Shown here: positions 14,579-21,956 of the stretch, piece by piece
Layout of the letters: the number at the start of each line of letters is the position of its first letter
Position numbering within the stretch: the stretch's first letter is position 1
NCBI GenBank assembly: GCA_021793335.1
Contig: JAJYSW010000011.1
Span: 1-27,314, forward strand
Source of the DNA: Actinomycetes bacterium
GTDB taxonomy: Bacteria > Actinomycetota > Actinomycetes > Mycobacteriales > Micromonosporaceae
Direction: 5' to 3'
DNA: 27,314 nucleotides
Position numbers and translations under genes: made by a program
The notes under the pieces: generated by a model
Databases searched by the model: none
Seen by the model: the letters and a program-made list of their open reading frames with translations, nothing else
What the model was told of the DNA's origin: nothing

Positions 14579-16228
14579 CTACTTGTCGATGACGATGTCG
14601 CGCAGTTCCGCGTCACCGCCGGGGCCGGCGTAGATCGGGTTGACGATCACGTTGTCGACCCGCTCGGTATGGAAGAAGTTCACCTTGCCCTCAAACAGTG
14701 GCGCGCTCGGGAATTCATCCGCCAGGGCCGCTTCGGCCTCGGCGTAGAAGGCCACGGCCTCGTCCAGGCTCGCGGCCGCGCCGGCTTCGGCGATCTTGTC
14801 GTCGTACTCATCGCTCTCGAAGCCGTAGTCGTTGGCGGCCGCGCCGCCGCCGTAGACCGGTTCCAGGTAGTTCTCGTTCAGGTTGTAGTCGGGGCCCCAG
14901 CCGGATCGGAACGGTCCTTCGACCTTGTGTCCTTCGCGGGCGACCAGGAAGTCCGCCCACTCCATCGGCACCAGTTCGTACTCGATGTCGAGCGATTCGC
15001 TGATCGAATCGCCGATCGCGCGGAAGATGGCGAGGTTGTCGCTGGCGTCGTTGACCCAGATTTCGAGTTTCTGTCCTTCGGGCCAGCCGCCCGCCTCGGC
15101 GAGCAATGCTCGGGCGCCCTCGGGGTCGTAGGCGCAGTATTCGCCGCAGGCGCCGGTGCCGCCGCCGAGAATGGATGCGGGCACCCAGCCGTCGGCGGGC
15201 GCGAGGCGGTCGGGGCCGACCACGTTGATCACGCCTTCGCGATCGATCGCCATCGACAGGGCGCGGCGGATGTCGACGTTGTCATACGGTTCCCGGTACA
15301 TCGGGTAACCCAGCACGGTGAGGCTCGGGTCGGGGCCGGTGATGCGGCGTTCGGCCAGTTCGGGGTCGTTGACGGCCTGTTCGTAGTCGGCGGCGGTCGG
15401 GCGGCAGACGTCGATGTCGCCGGTCATGAAGTCGGCCCAGCAGTCGTTGCCTTCGAGGTAGACGTGCCACTTGACGGCATCGATCGAGGGTGCGCGCTCA
15501 CCCCGGTATTCGTCCCAGGCTACGGCGGTGCCGCCGTTCTCGATGCTGTAGGGCTCTTCGAATTTGAAGGGGCCGTTGCCGATCGGCAGCTTTTCGCAGG
15601 CGTCGAGATCGTCGAGGCATTCCTGTGCCAGTGGGAAGAACGCTTCGTAACCGAGCATGGTCGCGAAGGCGGCGAACGGTGCTTTCAACTCGACTCGGAT
15701 GGTCAGGTCGTCCACGGCGGTCACCCCGGACAGCGCCTCGGTCTCGATCTCGGGGAATTCGGGTACCTCGGGGTCGGCCCATTGGTCCTCGGGCAGCGGC
15801 TCGGGGTTCAGCTCCTCGTATCCCTGGAAGGTCGAGAAGAAGTAGTTCAGCCGCAGGGCGTTCGGCCCATAAGCCGTGCGGTTCCAGGATCGGATGAATG
15901 CGTCCGCGTTCACCGGTTCCCCGTTGTGGAAGGTCAGCCCGTCCTTGAGCGTGATGGTCCAGTTCTGGTTGTCCTCGCTGGCGATCGCTTCGGCCACGAG
16001 GTTCTCGGGTTCGCCCGTCTCGGCGTCGTAGTAGACCAGGCCCTCGTAGACGTTCTTTATGATGCGAAAGCCTTCGGATTCGCCCGAGCCGCCGGGCACG
16101 AGGCTCACCACTTGGCCGATCTGCATGTTGAGCGTGCCGTCTTCGGCGTCGCCGGGGTCTCCCGCACAGGCGGTCAGTGCGAGTACTGCGGCCGCGGCTG
16201 TGGCCACCGCGAGTTTCGTATGTCTCAC
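14579..16228 (-). CDS. Peptide-type ABC transporter substrate-binding lipoprotein (SBP family 5)
   Basis: This is the extracellular receptor of the importer (549 residues from GTG 16228, with GGAG 6 nt upstream; the longer in-frame ATG at 16273 lacks this support). The signal peptide MRHTKLAVATAAAAVLALTA precedes lipobox Cys21. Family 5 landmarks are FRIIKNVYEGLVYYDAETGE, then LVAEAIASEDNQNWTITLKD, and FHNGEPVNADAFIRSWNRT. Further on come VKWHVYLEGNDCWADFMTGD, and DIRRALSMAIDRE. The protein is very acidic overall, as is often seen for exported proteins of salt-exposed actinomycetes. It is the first gene of the importer operon and follows an AT-rich upstream region with palindromes. The ligand may be a peptide but cannot be read from the sequence. 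Confidence 0.93.
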   Translation of the reverse strand: MRHTKLAVATAAAAVLALTACAGDPGDAEDGTLNMQIGQVVSLVPGGSGESEGFRIIKNVYEGLVYYDAETGEPENLVAEAIASEDNQNWTITLKDGLTFHNGEPVNADAFIRSWNRTAYGPNALRLNYFFSTFQGYEELNPEPLPEDQWADPEVPEFPEIETEALSGVTAVDDLTIRVELKAPFAAFATMLGYEAFFPLAQECLDDLDACEKLPIGNGPFKFEEPYSIENGGTAVAWDEYRGERAPSIDAVKWHVYLEGNDCWADFMTGDIDVCRPTAADYEQAVNDPELAERRITGPDPSLTVLGYPMYREPYDNVDIRRALSMAIDREGVINVVGPDRLAPADGWVPASILGGGTGACGEYCAYDPEGARALLAEAGGWPEGQKLEIWVNDASDNLAIFRAIGDSISESLDIEYELVPMEWADFLVAREGHKVEGPFRSGWGPDYNLNENYLEPVYGGGAAANDYGFESDEYDDKIAEAGAAASLDEAVAFYAEAEAALADEFPSAPLFEGKVNFFHTERVDNVIVNPIYAGPGGDAELRDIVIDK

Positions 16229-16343
16229 TGGAAGCTCCGTGGGTGTGAGTTGACCGTGGGATAATTCACACAATGTCGTACAACACCCCGGCGCGAAAGG
16301 GTCCGTTGTGAAATCGTTACCCCTTGGAACGGCAATGGAGACA

Positions 16344-16361
16344 TTAAATTCATGAATTTAA
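16344..16361. promoter_or_regulatory. 18-bp perfect AT-rich palindrome, candidate operator
   Basis: TTAAATTCATGAATTTAA is a perfect 18-bp palindrome in a strongly AT-rich island of an otherwise GC-rich window. It lies about 116 bp upstream of the binding-protein start. A second inverted repeat, CTGAAC-GA-GTTCAG, sits at 16376-16389. TTTAAT and TATAAG hexamers on the minus strand in the same stretch could be -10 elements. Together they look like the control region of the peptide importer, with the palindrome as a dimeric repressor site. Confidence 0.55.
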
Positions 16362-16428
16362 GTTTGCTTATATTCCTGAACGAGTTCAGATGAGGCCCAT
16401 GCCCTCTGAAGATGCTCGCGGGGACAGA

Positions 16429-16460
16429 GCGGTCACTCCGGCAGCGGTCTCACTCCGGCA
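16429..16460. repeat. Tandem duplication at the 3' end of the sugar kinase gene
   Basis: Two near-identical units lie head to tail: 16429-16443 (15 bp) and 16444-16460 (17 bp). They differ only by a CT insertion inside GCGGT-CACTCCGGCA. The second unit contains the stop codon and last codons of the kinase, so the gene end has been duplicated. Confidence 0.7.
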
Positions 16461-17139
16461 GTAGGTACGCGGACGCCTCCGCGGCGCAGGCGGCTCCATA
16501 GGATGCTTCGAGCCGCTGCACGAACGCCGCCGGATTGAGCGTGTATCCGTAGGCGCCGACCGATTCGATCGCCACGGCCGAGAGCTGACTGCCGATCTCG
16601 GCGGCCCGGCGCAGCGGCATGCCCCAGGCGAGCGCGGCCAGCACCCCGGCGGTGAACGCATCGGCCGCGCCCGCCGGGTCGATGAGTTCGCTTGCGCGGG
16701 CCACCGGCACTCGCACACGGTCCATGTCGTGGCCGACGATCTCGACGCCCTCGGTATCGAGCGTGGTCACGCGGACGCGGATCAGCGCGAGGATCTCGTC
16801 ATCGCTCAGTCCGGTGACGCCCTGGAGGAATTGGTAGCGGTCCTGGCTTGTGATCAGGAACTTCGCGCCTTCGATGAACTCGGCGGCGTCGGCGCCGTCG
16901 AGGGTGCCGGGATCGGCGCTGAACTCCAGCCCCAGATCGCGGCACTGCTCGGCGTAGGACAGCATGACCTTCGGATCGTCGGCGCCGATGTGGACCAGAC
17001 CGAACGGCCCCCACTGTTCCATGACCTCGATGAGGTCGAGTTCCGCCTGAGTGGGATCGAGGGCGACGGACGGTTTCCCGAGGCCGCCCATCCCGTGGGA
17101 GATGGCGAGGGCGCTCGCGCCGGTGACGGCGGTCTTCAT
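16450..17139 (-). CDS. Shortened, probably degenerate PfkB-family sugar kinase
   Basis: From ATG 17139 (GAGG 8 nt upstream) the protein has 229 residues, whereas PfkB/ribokinase-type kinases usually have 300-330. It keeps MKTAVTG at the N-terminus, then jumps to SHGMGGLGKPS (14-24) and to IEVMEQWGPFGLVHIGADDP (37-56). This skips most of the N-terminal sheet, the lid and the Gly-rich GG-ANIA region. The C-terminal half is intact in outline. However, the family's TNEYE-like NxxE Mg2+ motif reads TSQDR (97-101), and the anion-hole motif reads DPAGAADAF (154-162). The catalytic Asp160 is retained but one loop glycine is Ala. It is probably inactive or repurposed. The frame is unbroken, so it may still be expressed. 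It lies between erpA and the peptide importer. Confidence 0.75.
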   Translation of the reverse strand: MKTAVTGASALAISHGMGGLGKPSVALDPTQAELDLIEVMEQWGPFGLVHIGADDPKVMLSYAEQCRDLGLEFSADPGTLDGADAAEFIEGAKFLITSQDRYQFLQGVTGLSDDEILALIRVRVTTLDTEGVEIVGHDMDRVRVPVARASELIDPAGAADAFTAGVLAALAWGMPLRRAAEIGSQLSAVAIESVGAYGYTLNPAAFVQRLEASYGAACAAEASAYLLPE

Positions 17140-17165
17140 GGATTGGACCTCACAGGAGACACGGT

Positions 17166-17212
17166 AAAGCCCGGTCGATAAAACCAGATATAAGTGGGTT
17201 CGACCGGGCTTT
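17166..17212 (-). terminator. Long hairpin between erpA and the kinase gene
   Basis: A perfect 13-bp stem (AAAGCCCGGTCGA) pairs 17166-17178 with 17200-17212 around a 21-nt AT-rich loop, with further AACC/GGTT pairing inside. It can fold on either strand and has A/T runs at the stem base. It most likely ends transcripts coming from erpA. The AT-rich loop (TTATAT on the minus strand) could instead hold a -10 element for the kinase. Confidence 0.6.
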
Positions 17213-17371
17213 CCAGCTGATGGGTCACCGTCGGTGGAAGGAAGTCCAGGCCCGTGCCCGGCCGGCGGGACTGTCGAGCGGTGCACCCGGAAGGATTCGC
17301 GCGGCGGTCCGCGATCGCGAAGGCGATGTGCGCGGAGCGCGCGCCGCAGCCGGATGCCGCTTTCGGCGTTC

Positions 17372-17388
17372 CCGCCGAGTTCCGGCGG
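17372..17388 (-). terminator. Small hairpin just after erpA
   Basis: A 6-bp stem CCGCCG/CGGCGG (17372-17377 with 17383-17388) with a 5-nt loop starts 11 nt after the erpA stop. It has no U-tract. It could stabilise the erpA mRNA end or act with the stronger hairpin further down. Nothing else is recognisable in 17213-17399. Confidence 0.35.
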
Positions 17389-17399
17389 ACCCCGTGGCC

Positions 17400-17768
17400 C
17401 TAGTGGAAGGAGTCGCCGCAGGCGCAGGAGCCTTGCGCACCCGGGTTGTCGATGGTGAAGCCCTGGGCGTCGATGCGGTCGGCGAAGTCGATGCTCGCAC
17501 CGACGAGATAGGGGACGCTCATGCGGTCCACGACGACCTCGAAGCCGTCGTAGGACTGCACGACATCACCGTCGCGTTCGTCGGTGTCGAAGAAGAGGCC
17601 GTAGCGCAGGCCCGAGCAGCCACCGGGGCTGACCTCGACGCGCAGCCGGAGGCCCTCCTCACCTTCCTGCTCGATCAGGGCTTTGACCTTGTCGGCGGCG
17701 GCGTCCGTGAGCTTCACGCCGGTGGCGGCGGTCTCCGGAACGTCCTCGGCCTGCTGAGTAGCGCTCAC
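17400..17768 (-). CDS. erpA: A-type iron-sulfur cluster insertion protein (ErpA/HesB family)
   Basis: This 122-residue A-type carrier receives Fe-S clusters from the assembly machinery and passes them to target proteins. The three ligand cysteines are C51 in SPGGCSGLRYG, and C115 and C117 in GSCACGDSF. IDNPGAQGSCACG is the classic signature, and the start of the domain is VKLTDAAADKVKALI. The GTG start at 17768 has GAGGGAG 7 nt upstream. The longer open frame up to 18128 is spurious and overlaps the glycerate kinase gene on the same strand. The context fits: a desulfurase-like enzyme and the Fe-S enzyme NadA are encoded in the same chromosomal neighbourhood. Confidence 0.95.
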   Translation of the reverse strand: MSATQQAEDVPETAATGVKLTDAAADKVKALIEQEGEEGLRLRVEVSPGGCSGLRYGLFFDTDERDGDVVQSYDGFEVVVDRMSVPYLVGASIDFADRIDAQGFTIDNPGAQGSCACGDSFH

Positions 17769-17862
17769 TTGTAGCTCCCTCTGCTTGAAGTTTGGGATCA
17801 ACGGCGTCGATCGGGTCTTCGACTTGTCAACAGTACCCAACGTCGCCGGAGACGTCGCTATT

Positions 17863-17941
17863 CCCGAGCCGGAGGAGAGGGATAGGGAACACCGCCCGAG
17901 CCGGAGGAAGCGGGTTCTGGAGCGCGACCCGAGCCGGCGTG
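17863..17941. repeat. Three imperfect 32-33 bp direct repeats upstream of erpA
   Basis: CCCGAGCCGGAGGA occurs at 17863-17876 and 17895-17908, and a third, shorter match, CCCGAGCCGG, at 17928-17937. The spacing is 32 and 33 bp, with less conserved stretches between the cores. They fill the space between the glycerate kinase stop (17963) and the erpA promoter region, so they are transcribed at the end of the former or lie upstream of the latter. They are not CRISPR-like, because the cores are too short and the intervals resemble each other. Confidence 0.65.
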
Positions 17942-17962
17942 AGCGGCCACGAGCGTGGAGCG

Positions 17963-19069
17963 TCACGCCCGGTCCCAGGCTTCGGCGACCGATGCCGCCA
18001 GGGCTCGCAGGCCGTCGGCGGGGGCCTTCATGGCCTGCTCGGCGCTGCCGAGCAGTTCGGTGACGGAATGCACGCCAGCCAAATCCGGGTGCGCGTCGAG
18101 CTCGGATCTTCCCGCGAGCACCAGGCACGGCTTGCCGTGCGCGGCGGCGGCAGCGGCGACTTCGGCGGCGAGCTTGCCGCGCAGGCTCTGAGCGTCGAAG
18201 GAGCCCTCGCCGGTGATGACCAGATCGGACGCCGCCACGGCGGCGTCCAGGCCCACCGCTTCACAAGTGAGCTTGGCGCCCGAGGCCCGCCGTCCGCCGA
18301 GCGCGAAGAGGGCCAGGCCGAGCCCGCCCGCGGCGCCGGCTCCGGGCCATTGCGCGGCCCCGGACGGGCCGAGGTCGCGTTCGACGATCTCGCCGAAGTT
18401 CGCCAGTGCGGCTTCGAGGAACGGCAGGTCGGCGTCGGCGGCGCCTTTCTGCGGCCCGAACATGTAGGTGGCGCCGTGGGGGCCCAGCAGCGGGGAGTCG
18501 ACGTCGGTGGCGGCGATGAATTCCACGCCCCTGGTGTGCGGGCGTCCGTCGATGGAGGCGCACGCGGCGAGTGCGGCCCCGCCGTATGGGAGGGCGTCGC
18601 CTGCGAGGTCGCGGCTGATGGAGCCGAGCGCGGTGAGCATGCCGGCCCCCGCGTCGTTGGTGGCCGAGCCGCCGAGGCCGACGATGATGCGCCGTGCACC
18701 GGTCTCGATGGCGGCGGCCACGACCTGTCCGAGGCCGTAGGTGGTGGCGGTGCGGGGATCGCGTTCGGCGGCGGCGAGCAGGTGGAGGCCGCAAGTGGCG
18801 GCCGATTCGATGTAGGCGGTGTCGCCCTCGCGCAGGTAGTCGGCTTCGACGGGGCGGCCGAGCGGGTCGCATGCGTCTACGGTTCGTCTTGCGGCGGCGG
18901 GGATCGCGGCTTCGAGGACGTCGATGAAGCCGGGGCCGCCGTCGGCGAGCGGGAGGCAGACGGCGGCATCGCCGGTGCGGGCGTGTCGCCAGCCTTCGGC
19001 GATGGCGCTCGCGGCCTCGGCGGCGGTCATGGTGCCGGCGAACTTGTCGGGAGCTATGAGGATGCGCAC
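17963..19069 (-). CDS. Glycerate kinase
   Basis: This 368-residue protein belongs to the GarK/GlxK-type glycerate kinases (PF02595), which phosphorylate D-glycerate with ATP. It starts MRILIAPDKFAGTMTA, the family N-terminus. PLADGGPGF (40-48) replaces the more usual ADGGEGT, a variant I associate with actinobacterial members. AYIESAATCGLHLL (85-98) and the Gly-rich GLGGSATNDAGAGM (131-144) are well conserved, and LVITGEGSFDAQSL lies further on. The GTG start at 19069 has no Shine-Dalgarno. TAGGCT ends 6 nt before it, so the mRNA may be leaderless. The gene diverges from nadA across 91 bp and is followed by the repeats upstream of erpA. True substrate preference within the subfamily is not proven. 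Confidence 0.9.
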   Translation of the reverse strand: MRILIAPDKFAGTMTAAEAASAIAEGWRHARTGDAAVCLPLADGGPGFIDVLEAAIPAAARRTVDACDPLGRPVEADYLREGDTAYIESAATCGLHLLAAAERDPRTATTYGLGQVVAAAIETGARRIIVGLGGSATNDAGAGMLTALGSISRDLAGDALPYGGAALAACASIDGRPHTRGVEFIAATDVDSPLLGPHGATYMFGPQKGAADADLPFLEAALANFGEIVERDLGPSGAAQWPGAGAAGGLGLALFALGGRRASGAKLTCEAVGLDAAVAASDLVITGEGSFDAQSLRGKLAAEVAAAAAAHGKPCLVLAGRSELDAHPDLAGVHSVTELLGSAEQAMKAPADGLRALAASVAEAWDRA

Positions 19070-19160
19070 ACCGAGAGCCTAAACCATGCCCCGTACCAGC
19101 AGGTGATAGCTTGCCTTCCATTGGTGGGGAAACTGCTCGAACCATGCAAGAATGGGTCGC

Positions 19161-20327
19161 ATGACGGGATTCATCGAACCTGCTCCCACACAGACCGCGC
19201 TCCTGCTGCTCGGCCGAGGCGCCGACGCGGACTCCGAGCTCGGTGTCGACTGCCCCGGCGAGCTGCCGCCCCCCAGCGCCCCCGACCTCGTCGAACGTGC
19301 CCGCGCCGCCAAGGAGACCCTCGGTGAGAGCCTCTTCATCCTCGGGCACCACTACCAGAGGGACGAGGTCATTCAGTTCGCCGACGTCACCGGCGATTCC
19401 TTCAAACTCGCTCAGCAGGCCGCGGCCAGGCCCGATGCCGAGCACATCGTCTTCTGCGGCGTTCACTTCATGGCCGAATCGGCCGACATCCTCACCGGCG
19501 ACCACCAGCGGGTCATCCTGCCCGACATGGCCGCCGGCTGCTCGATGGCCGACATGGCCACCGCCTCCCAGGTCGAACAGTGCTGGGAGGACCTGGCGGA
19601 GGCCGGCATCGCCGAGACCACCGTCCCGATGACCTACATGAACTCCTCGGCGGCGATCAAGGCATTCGTCGGCCGCGAAGGCGGCGTGGTGTGCACCTCC
19701 TCGAACGCCGAACGGGCGCTGCGGTGGGCCTACGAGCGCGGCGAAAAGGTCCTGTTCCTGCCCGACCAGCACTTGGGCCGCAACACCGCCGTCCGCCAAC
19801 TGGGCTTCAGCCTGGACGACTGCGCACTGTACAACCCGCACAAGCCGAACGGCGGCCTGACCGTCGAAGAGCTGCGCGAGGCGAAGATCATCCTGTGGAA
19901 GGGCCACTGCTCGGTGCACGGGCGCTTCACGCTCGACTGCGTCGAGGAGATGCGCAAGCGCACGCCCGGGGTCAACATCCTGGTGCACCCCGAGTGCACG
20001 CACGAGGTGGTGGCGGCCTCCGATTACGTGGGCTCGACCGAGTACATCATCAAGACCCTCGACGCGGCCGAGCCCGGCAGCGCGTGGGCCATCGGAACTG
20101 AACTGAACCTGGTGCGCCGCTTGGCGAACGCACACCCGGACAAGGAAATCTCATTCCTGGACCGGACCGTGTGCTACTGCTCTACCATGAACCGGATCGA
20201 CCTGCCGCATCTGGTGTGGTCCCTGGAGGAACTGGTCGCGGGCCGAGTGCCGAACCAGATCACCGTGGACCCGGCCACGGCCGAGCACGCCCGTGCGGCG
20301 CTCGATCGCATGCTGAACCTGCCCTGA
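19161..20327 (+). CDS. nadA: Quinolinate synthase
   Basis: NadA condenses iminoaspartate with dihydroxyacetone phosphate to quinolinate, the first committed intermediate of de novo NAD synthesis, using an oxygen-sensitive [4Fe-4S] cluster. The 388-residue protein shows the threefold pseudo-repeat and its landmarks: LGHHYQRDEVIQFAD (61-75), GVHFMAESADIL (100-111), MAAGCSMADM (123-132), TYMNSSAAIKA (158-168), CTSSNA (178-183), FLPDQHLGRN (199-208), WKGHCSVHGRF (246-256), HPECTHEVV (276-284) and VCYCSTMNRID (337-347). Cluster ligands are C127, C250 and one of the CYC pair. ATG 19161 is preferred over ATG 19152; neither has a Shine-Dalgarno. AAGAAT, 7 nt before 19161, fits a leaderless start. nadB and nadC are not adjacent. 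Confidence 0.96.
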   Translation: MTGFIEPAPTQTALLLLGRGADADSELGVDCPGELPPPSAPDLVERARAAKETLGESLFILGHHYQRDEVIQFADVTGDSFKLAQQAAARPDAEHIVFCGVHFMAESADILTGDHQRVILPDMAAGCSMADMATASQVEQCWEDLAEAGIAETTVPMTYMNSSAAIKAFVGREGGVVCTSSNAERALRWAYERGEKVLFLPDQHLGRNTAVRQLGFSLDDCALYNPHKPNGGLTVEELREAKIILWKGHCSVHGRFTLDCVEEMRKRTPGVNILVHPECTHEVVAASDYVGSTEYIIKTLDAAEPGSAWAIGTELNLVRRLANAHPDKEISFLDRTVCYCSTMNRIDLPHLVWSLEELVAGRVPNQITVDPATAEHARAALDRMLNLP

Positions 20328-20460
20328 ACCGGGCACACCGAACCACCGGGTCGCGCTCGCCGTCGGTAAGCACGATCACCCTTCGTTATGGCCCTGCCTG
20401 GGGATCTTCCCCGTTGCCGGTCCGTTATCGTTGGGCGACGTCCCCGGTCTTATCCACCCA

Positions 20461-20473
20461 GCTAGGAGACCAG
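20461..20473 (+). promoter_or_regulatory. Ribosome binding site that sets the murA start at TTG
   Basis: AGGAG at 20464-20468 lies 5 nt before TTG 20474. It decides the start over the long upstream open frame (from 20171, inside nadA) and over the in-frame ATG at 20504. A TTG start may hold MurA output at a modest level. Confidence 0.75.
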
Positions 20474-21841
20474 TTGAGCGGCACCGCGAGCACCCCGGAA
20501 GACATGTTGATCATTCACGGCGGAACGCCCCTGCAGGGCGAGGTCACCGTCAGAGGCGCCAAGAACCTCGTGTCCAAGGCCATGGTGGCCGCGCTGCTCG
20601 GCACCTCTCCCTCGATCCTGCGCGGCGTTCCGGCCATCCGCGACGTCGAGGTCGTCACCGGGCTCCTGCGCGTCCACGGCGTCGACGTCTCCCTCGACGG
20701 CGACACGCTGTACATGGACCCGACCTCGGTCGAATCGGCCGGCGTCGAGGAGATCAACGTCCACGCCGGCACGAGCCGCATCCCGATCCTGCTGTGCGGG
20801 CCGCTCCTGCACCGCCTCGGGCGCGCCTTCATACCGGACCTCGGCGGCTGCAATATCGGCGGCCGCCCCATCGACTTCCACCTCGATGCACTGCGCGAGT
20901 TCGGCGCCGTCGTCGAGAAGAGTCCCGAGGGCACGCACCTGTCGGCCCCCGACGGTCTGCGCGGCATCCGGTACACCCTCGAATATCCCTCGGTCGGCGC
21001 CACCGAGCAGGTGCTGCTCGCCGCCGTCATGGCCGAGGGCACCACCGAGCTGCGCAACGCCGCGATCGAGCCGGAGATCATCGACCTGATCTGCATCCTC
21101 CAGAAGATGGGCGCGATCATCAAGGTCCACACCAACCGCGTGATCGAGATCGTCGGCGTCGGCGAGCTCAAGGGCTATTCCCACCGGGCGCTCCCCGACC
21201 GCATCGAGGCCGCCTCGTGGGCCTCCGCGGCGCTGGCCACCGAGGGCAGCGTCTTCGTCCGCGGCGCCGAGCAATCGGACATGATGACGTTCCTCAACGT
21301 CTTCCGCTCCATCGGCGGGGCCTACGACGTGGACGACGACCCCGTCGAGGGCGGCATCCGCTTCTGGCACCCGGGCGGTCCGCTCAAGCCGGTGGCGTTG
21401 GAGACCGACGTGCACCCCGGCCTCATGACCGACTGGCAGCAGCCGATCGTGGTCGCCCTCACCCAGGCCGACGGCCTGTCGATCATGCACGAGACCGTCT
21501 ATGAGAACCGGCTCGGCTACACCTCCGAGCTGCGCCAGATGGGTGCCAATATCGAGCTGTACTCGGACTGCCTGGGCGGCACCCCGTGCCGCTGGGGCCG
21601 CCGCAACTTCCTGCACTCGGCCGTGATCGCCGGGCCGAGCAAACTCCACGCCGCCGATCTGCAGATTCCCGACCTGCGCGCCGGGTTCAGCCACCTGATC
21701 GCGGCCCTGGCCGCCGAGGGCACCTCGCGGGTCTACGGCGTCGATCGCTACATCACACGCGGCTACGAGAACTTCGAGGAGAAGCTCCAGGGGCTCGGCG
21801 CGAAGATAGAGCGCCCGGTCAAGGACGCCGCCGAGAGTTAG
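20474..21841 (+). CDS. murA: UDP-N-acetylglucosamine 1-carboxyvinyltransferase
   Basis: MurA transfers enolpyruvate from PEP to UDP-GlcNAc, the first committed step of peptidoglycan precursor synthesis in the cytosol. From the TTG start the protein has 455 residues, slightly longer than the usual 420-430. Key parts are K30-N31 in VRGAKNLVSKAM, RIPILLCGPLLHRLGRAF (102-119), and the catalytic loop Cys126 in LGGCNIGGRPIDFH; a cysteine there is the fosfomycin-sensitive form. Later come YPSVGATEQVLLAAVMAEG, LPDRIEAASWASAALATEG, TDWQQPIVVALTQADG with MHETVYENRLG, and the ending RGYENFEEKLQGLGAKIE. It follows nadA on the same strand after 146 bp. It closely matches the Streptomyces-type form as I remember it. 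Confidence 0.95.
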   Translation: MSGTASTPEDMLIIHGGTPLQGEVTVRGAKNLVSKAMVAALLGTSPSILRGVPAIRDVEVVTGLLRVHGVDVSLDGDTLYMDPTSVESAGVEEINVHAGTSRIPILLCGPLLHRLGRAFIPDLGGCNIGGRPIDFHLDALREFGAVVEKSPEGTHLSAPDGLRGIRYTLEYPSVGATEQVLLAAVMAEGTTELRNAAIEPEIIDLICILQKMGAIIKVHTNRVIEIVGVGELKGYSHRALPDRIEAASWASAALATEGSVFVRGAEQSDMMTFLNVFRSIGGAYDVDDDPVEGGIRFWHPGGPLKPVALETDVHPGLMTDWQQPIVVALTQADGLSIMHETVYENRLGYTSELRQMGANIELYSDCLGGTPCRWGRRNFLHSAVIAGPSKLHAADLQIPDLRAGFSHLIAALAAEGTSRVYGVDRYITRGYENFEEKLQGLGAKIERPVKDAAES

Positions 21842-21865
21842 CGCACACGTGCGGCGGCGAGGCCG

Positions 21866-21907
21866 CCGGGTTCGAGCGCCGCTCAGATCGGCGGCGCTCG
21901 AACCTGG
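21866..21907 (+). terminator. Strong terminator hairpin after murA
   Basis: A 17-pair stem with one G.U links 21866-21882 to 21891-21907 around the 8-nt loop TCAGATCG. It begins 24 nt after the murA stop (21839-21841) and ends just before TATGCT, the likely -10 of the next gene. Termination and re-initiation are therefore packed together. Confidence 0.75.
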
Positions 21908-21908
21908 G

Positions 21909-21946
21909 TATGCTGGGGGTAGCATGCCGTCGCGAGTTGAGGAAGG
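21909..21946 (+). promoter_or_regulatory. Likely -10 and ribosome site of the DUF3043 gene
   Basis: TATGCT at 21909-21914 fits the actinobacterial TANNNT -10 pattern. GAGGAAGG at 21939-21946 lies 10 nt before GTG 21957. The two favour 21957 as the start. The alternative ATG at 21924 would have almost no leader. Confidence 0.45.
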
Positions 21947-21956
21947 CGATCGCCCC

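Noticed and set aside
14669..16264. Plus-strand 531-codon frame opposite the peptide-binding protein
   Set aside because: It is the shadow of a well-supported lipoprotein gene, with no family match.
17769..18128. N-terminal extension of the erpA frame
   Set aside because: GTG 17768 has a good ribosome site and matches the family N-terminus. The extension is Arg-rich and overlaps the glycerate kinase gene.
18261..20135. Minus-strand 624-codon frame across the glycerate kinase and nadA
   Set aside because: It overlaps nadA antisense and the glycerate kinase in another frame. Its Arg/His/Pro-rich composition is that of a shadow frame.
20171..20473. N-terminal extension of the murA frame into nadA
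   Set aside because: AGGAG before TTG 20474 and family length place the start there. The extension is antibiotic-like Arg/Ser/Pro sequence with no support.
21866..21907. GGTTCGAGCGCC stretch after murA as a possible tRNA T-arm
   Set aside because: It is one long 17-pair hairpin with no cloverleaf, acceptor stem or CCA context, so a terminator explains it better.
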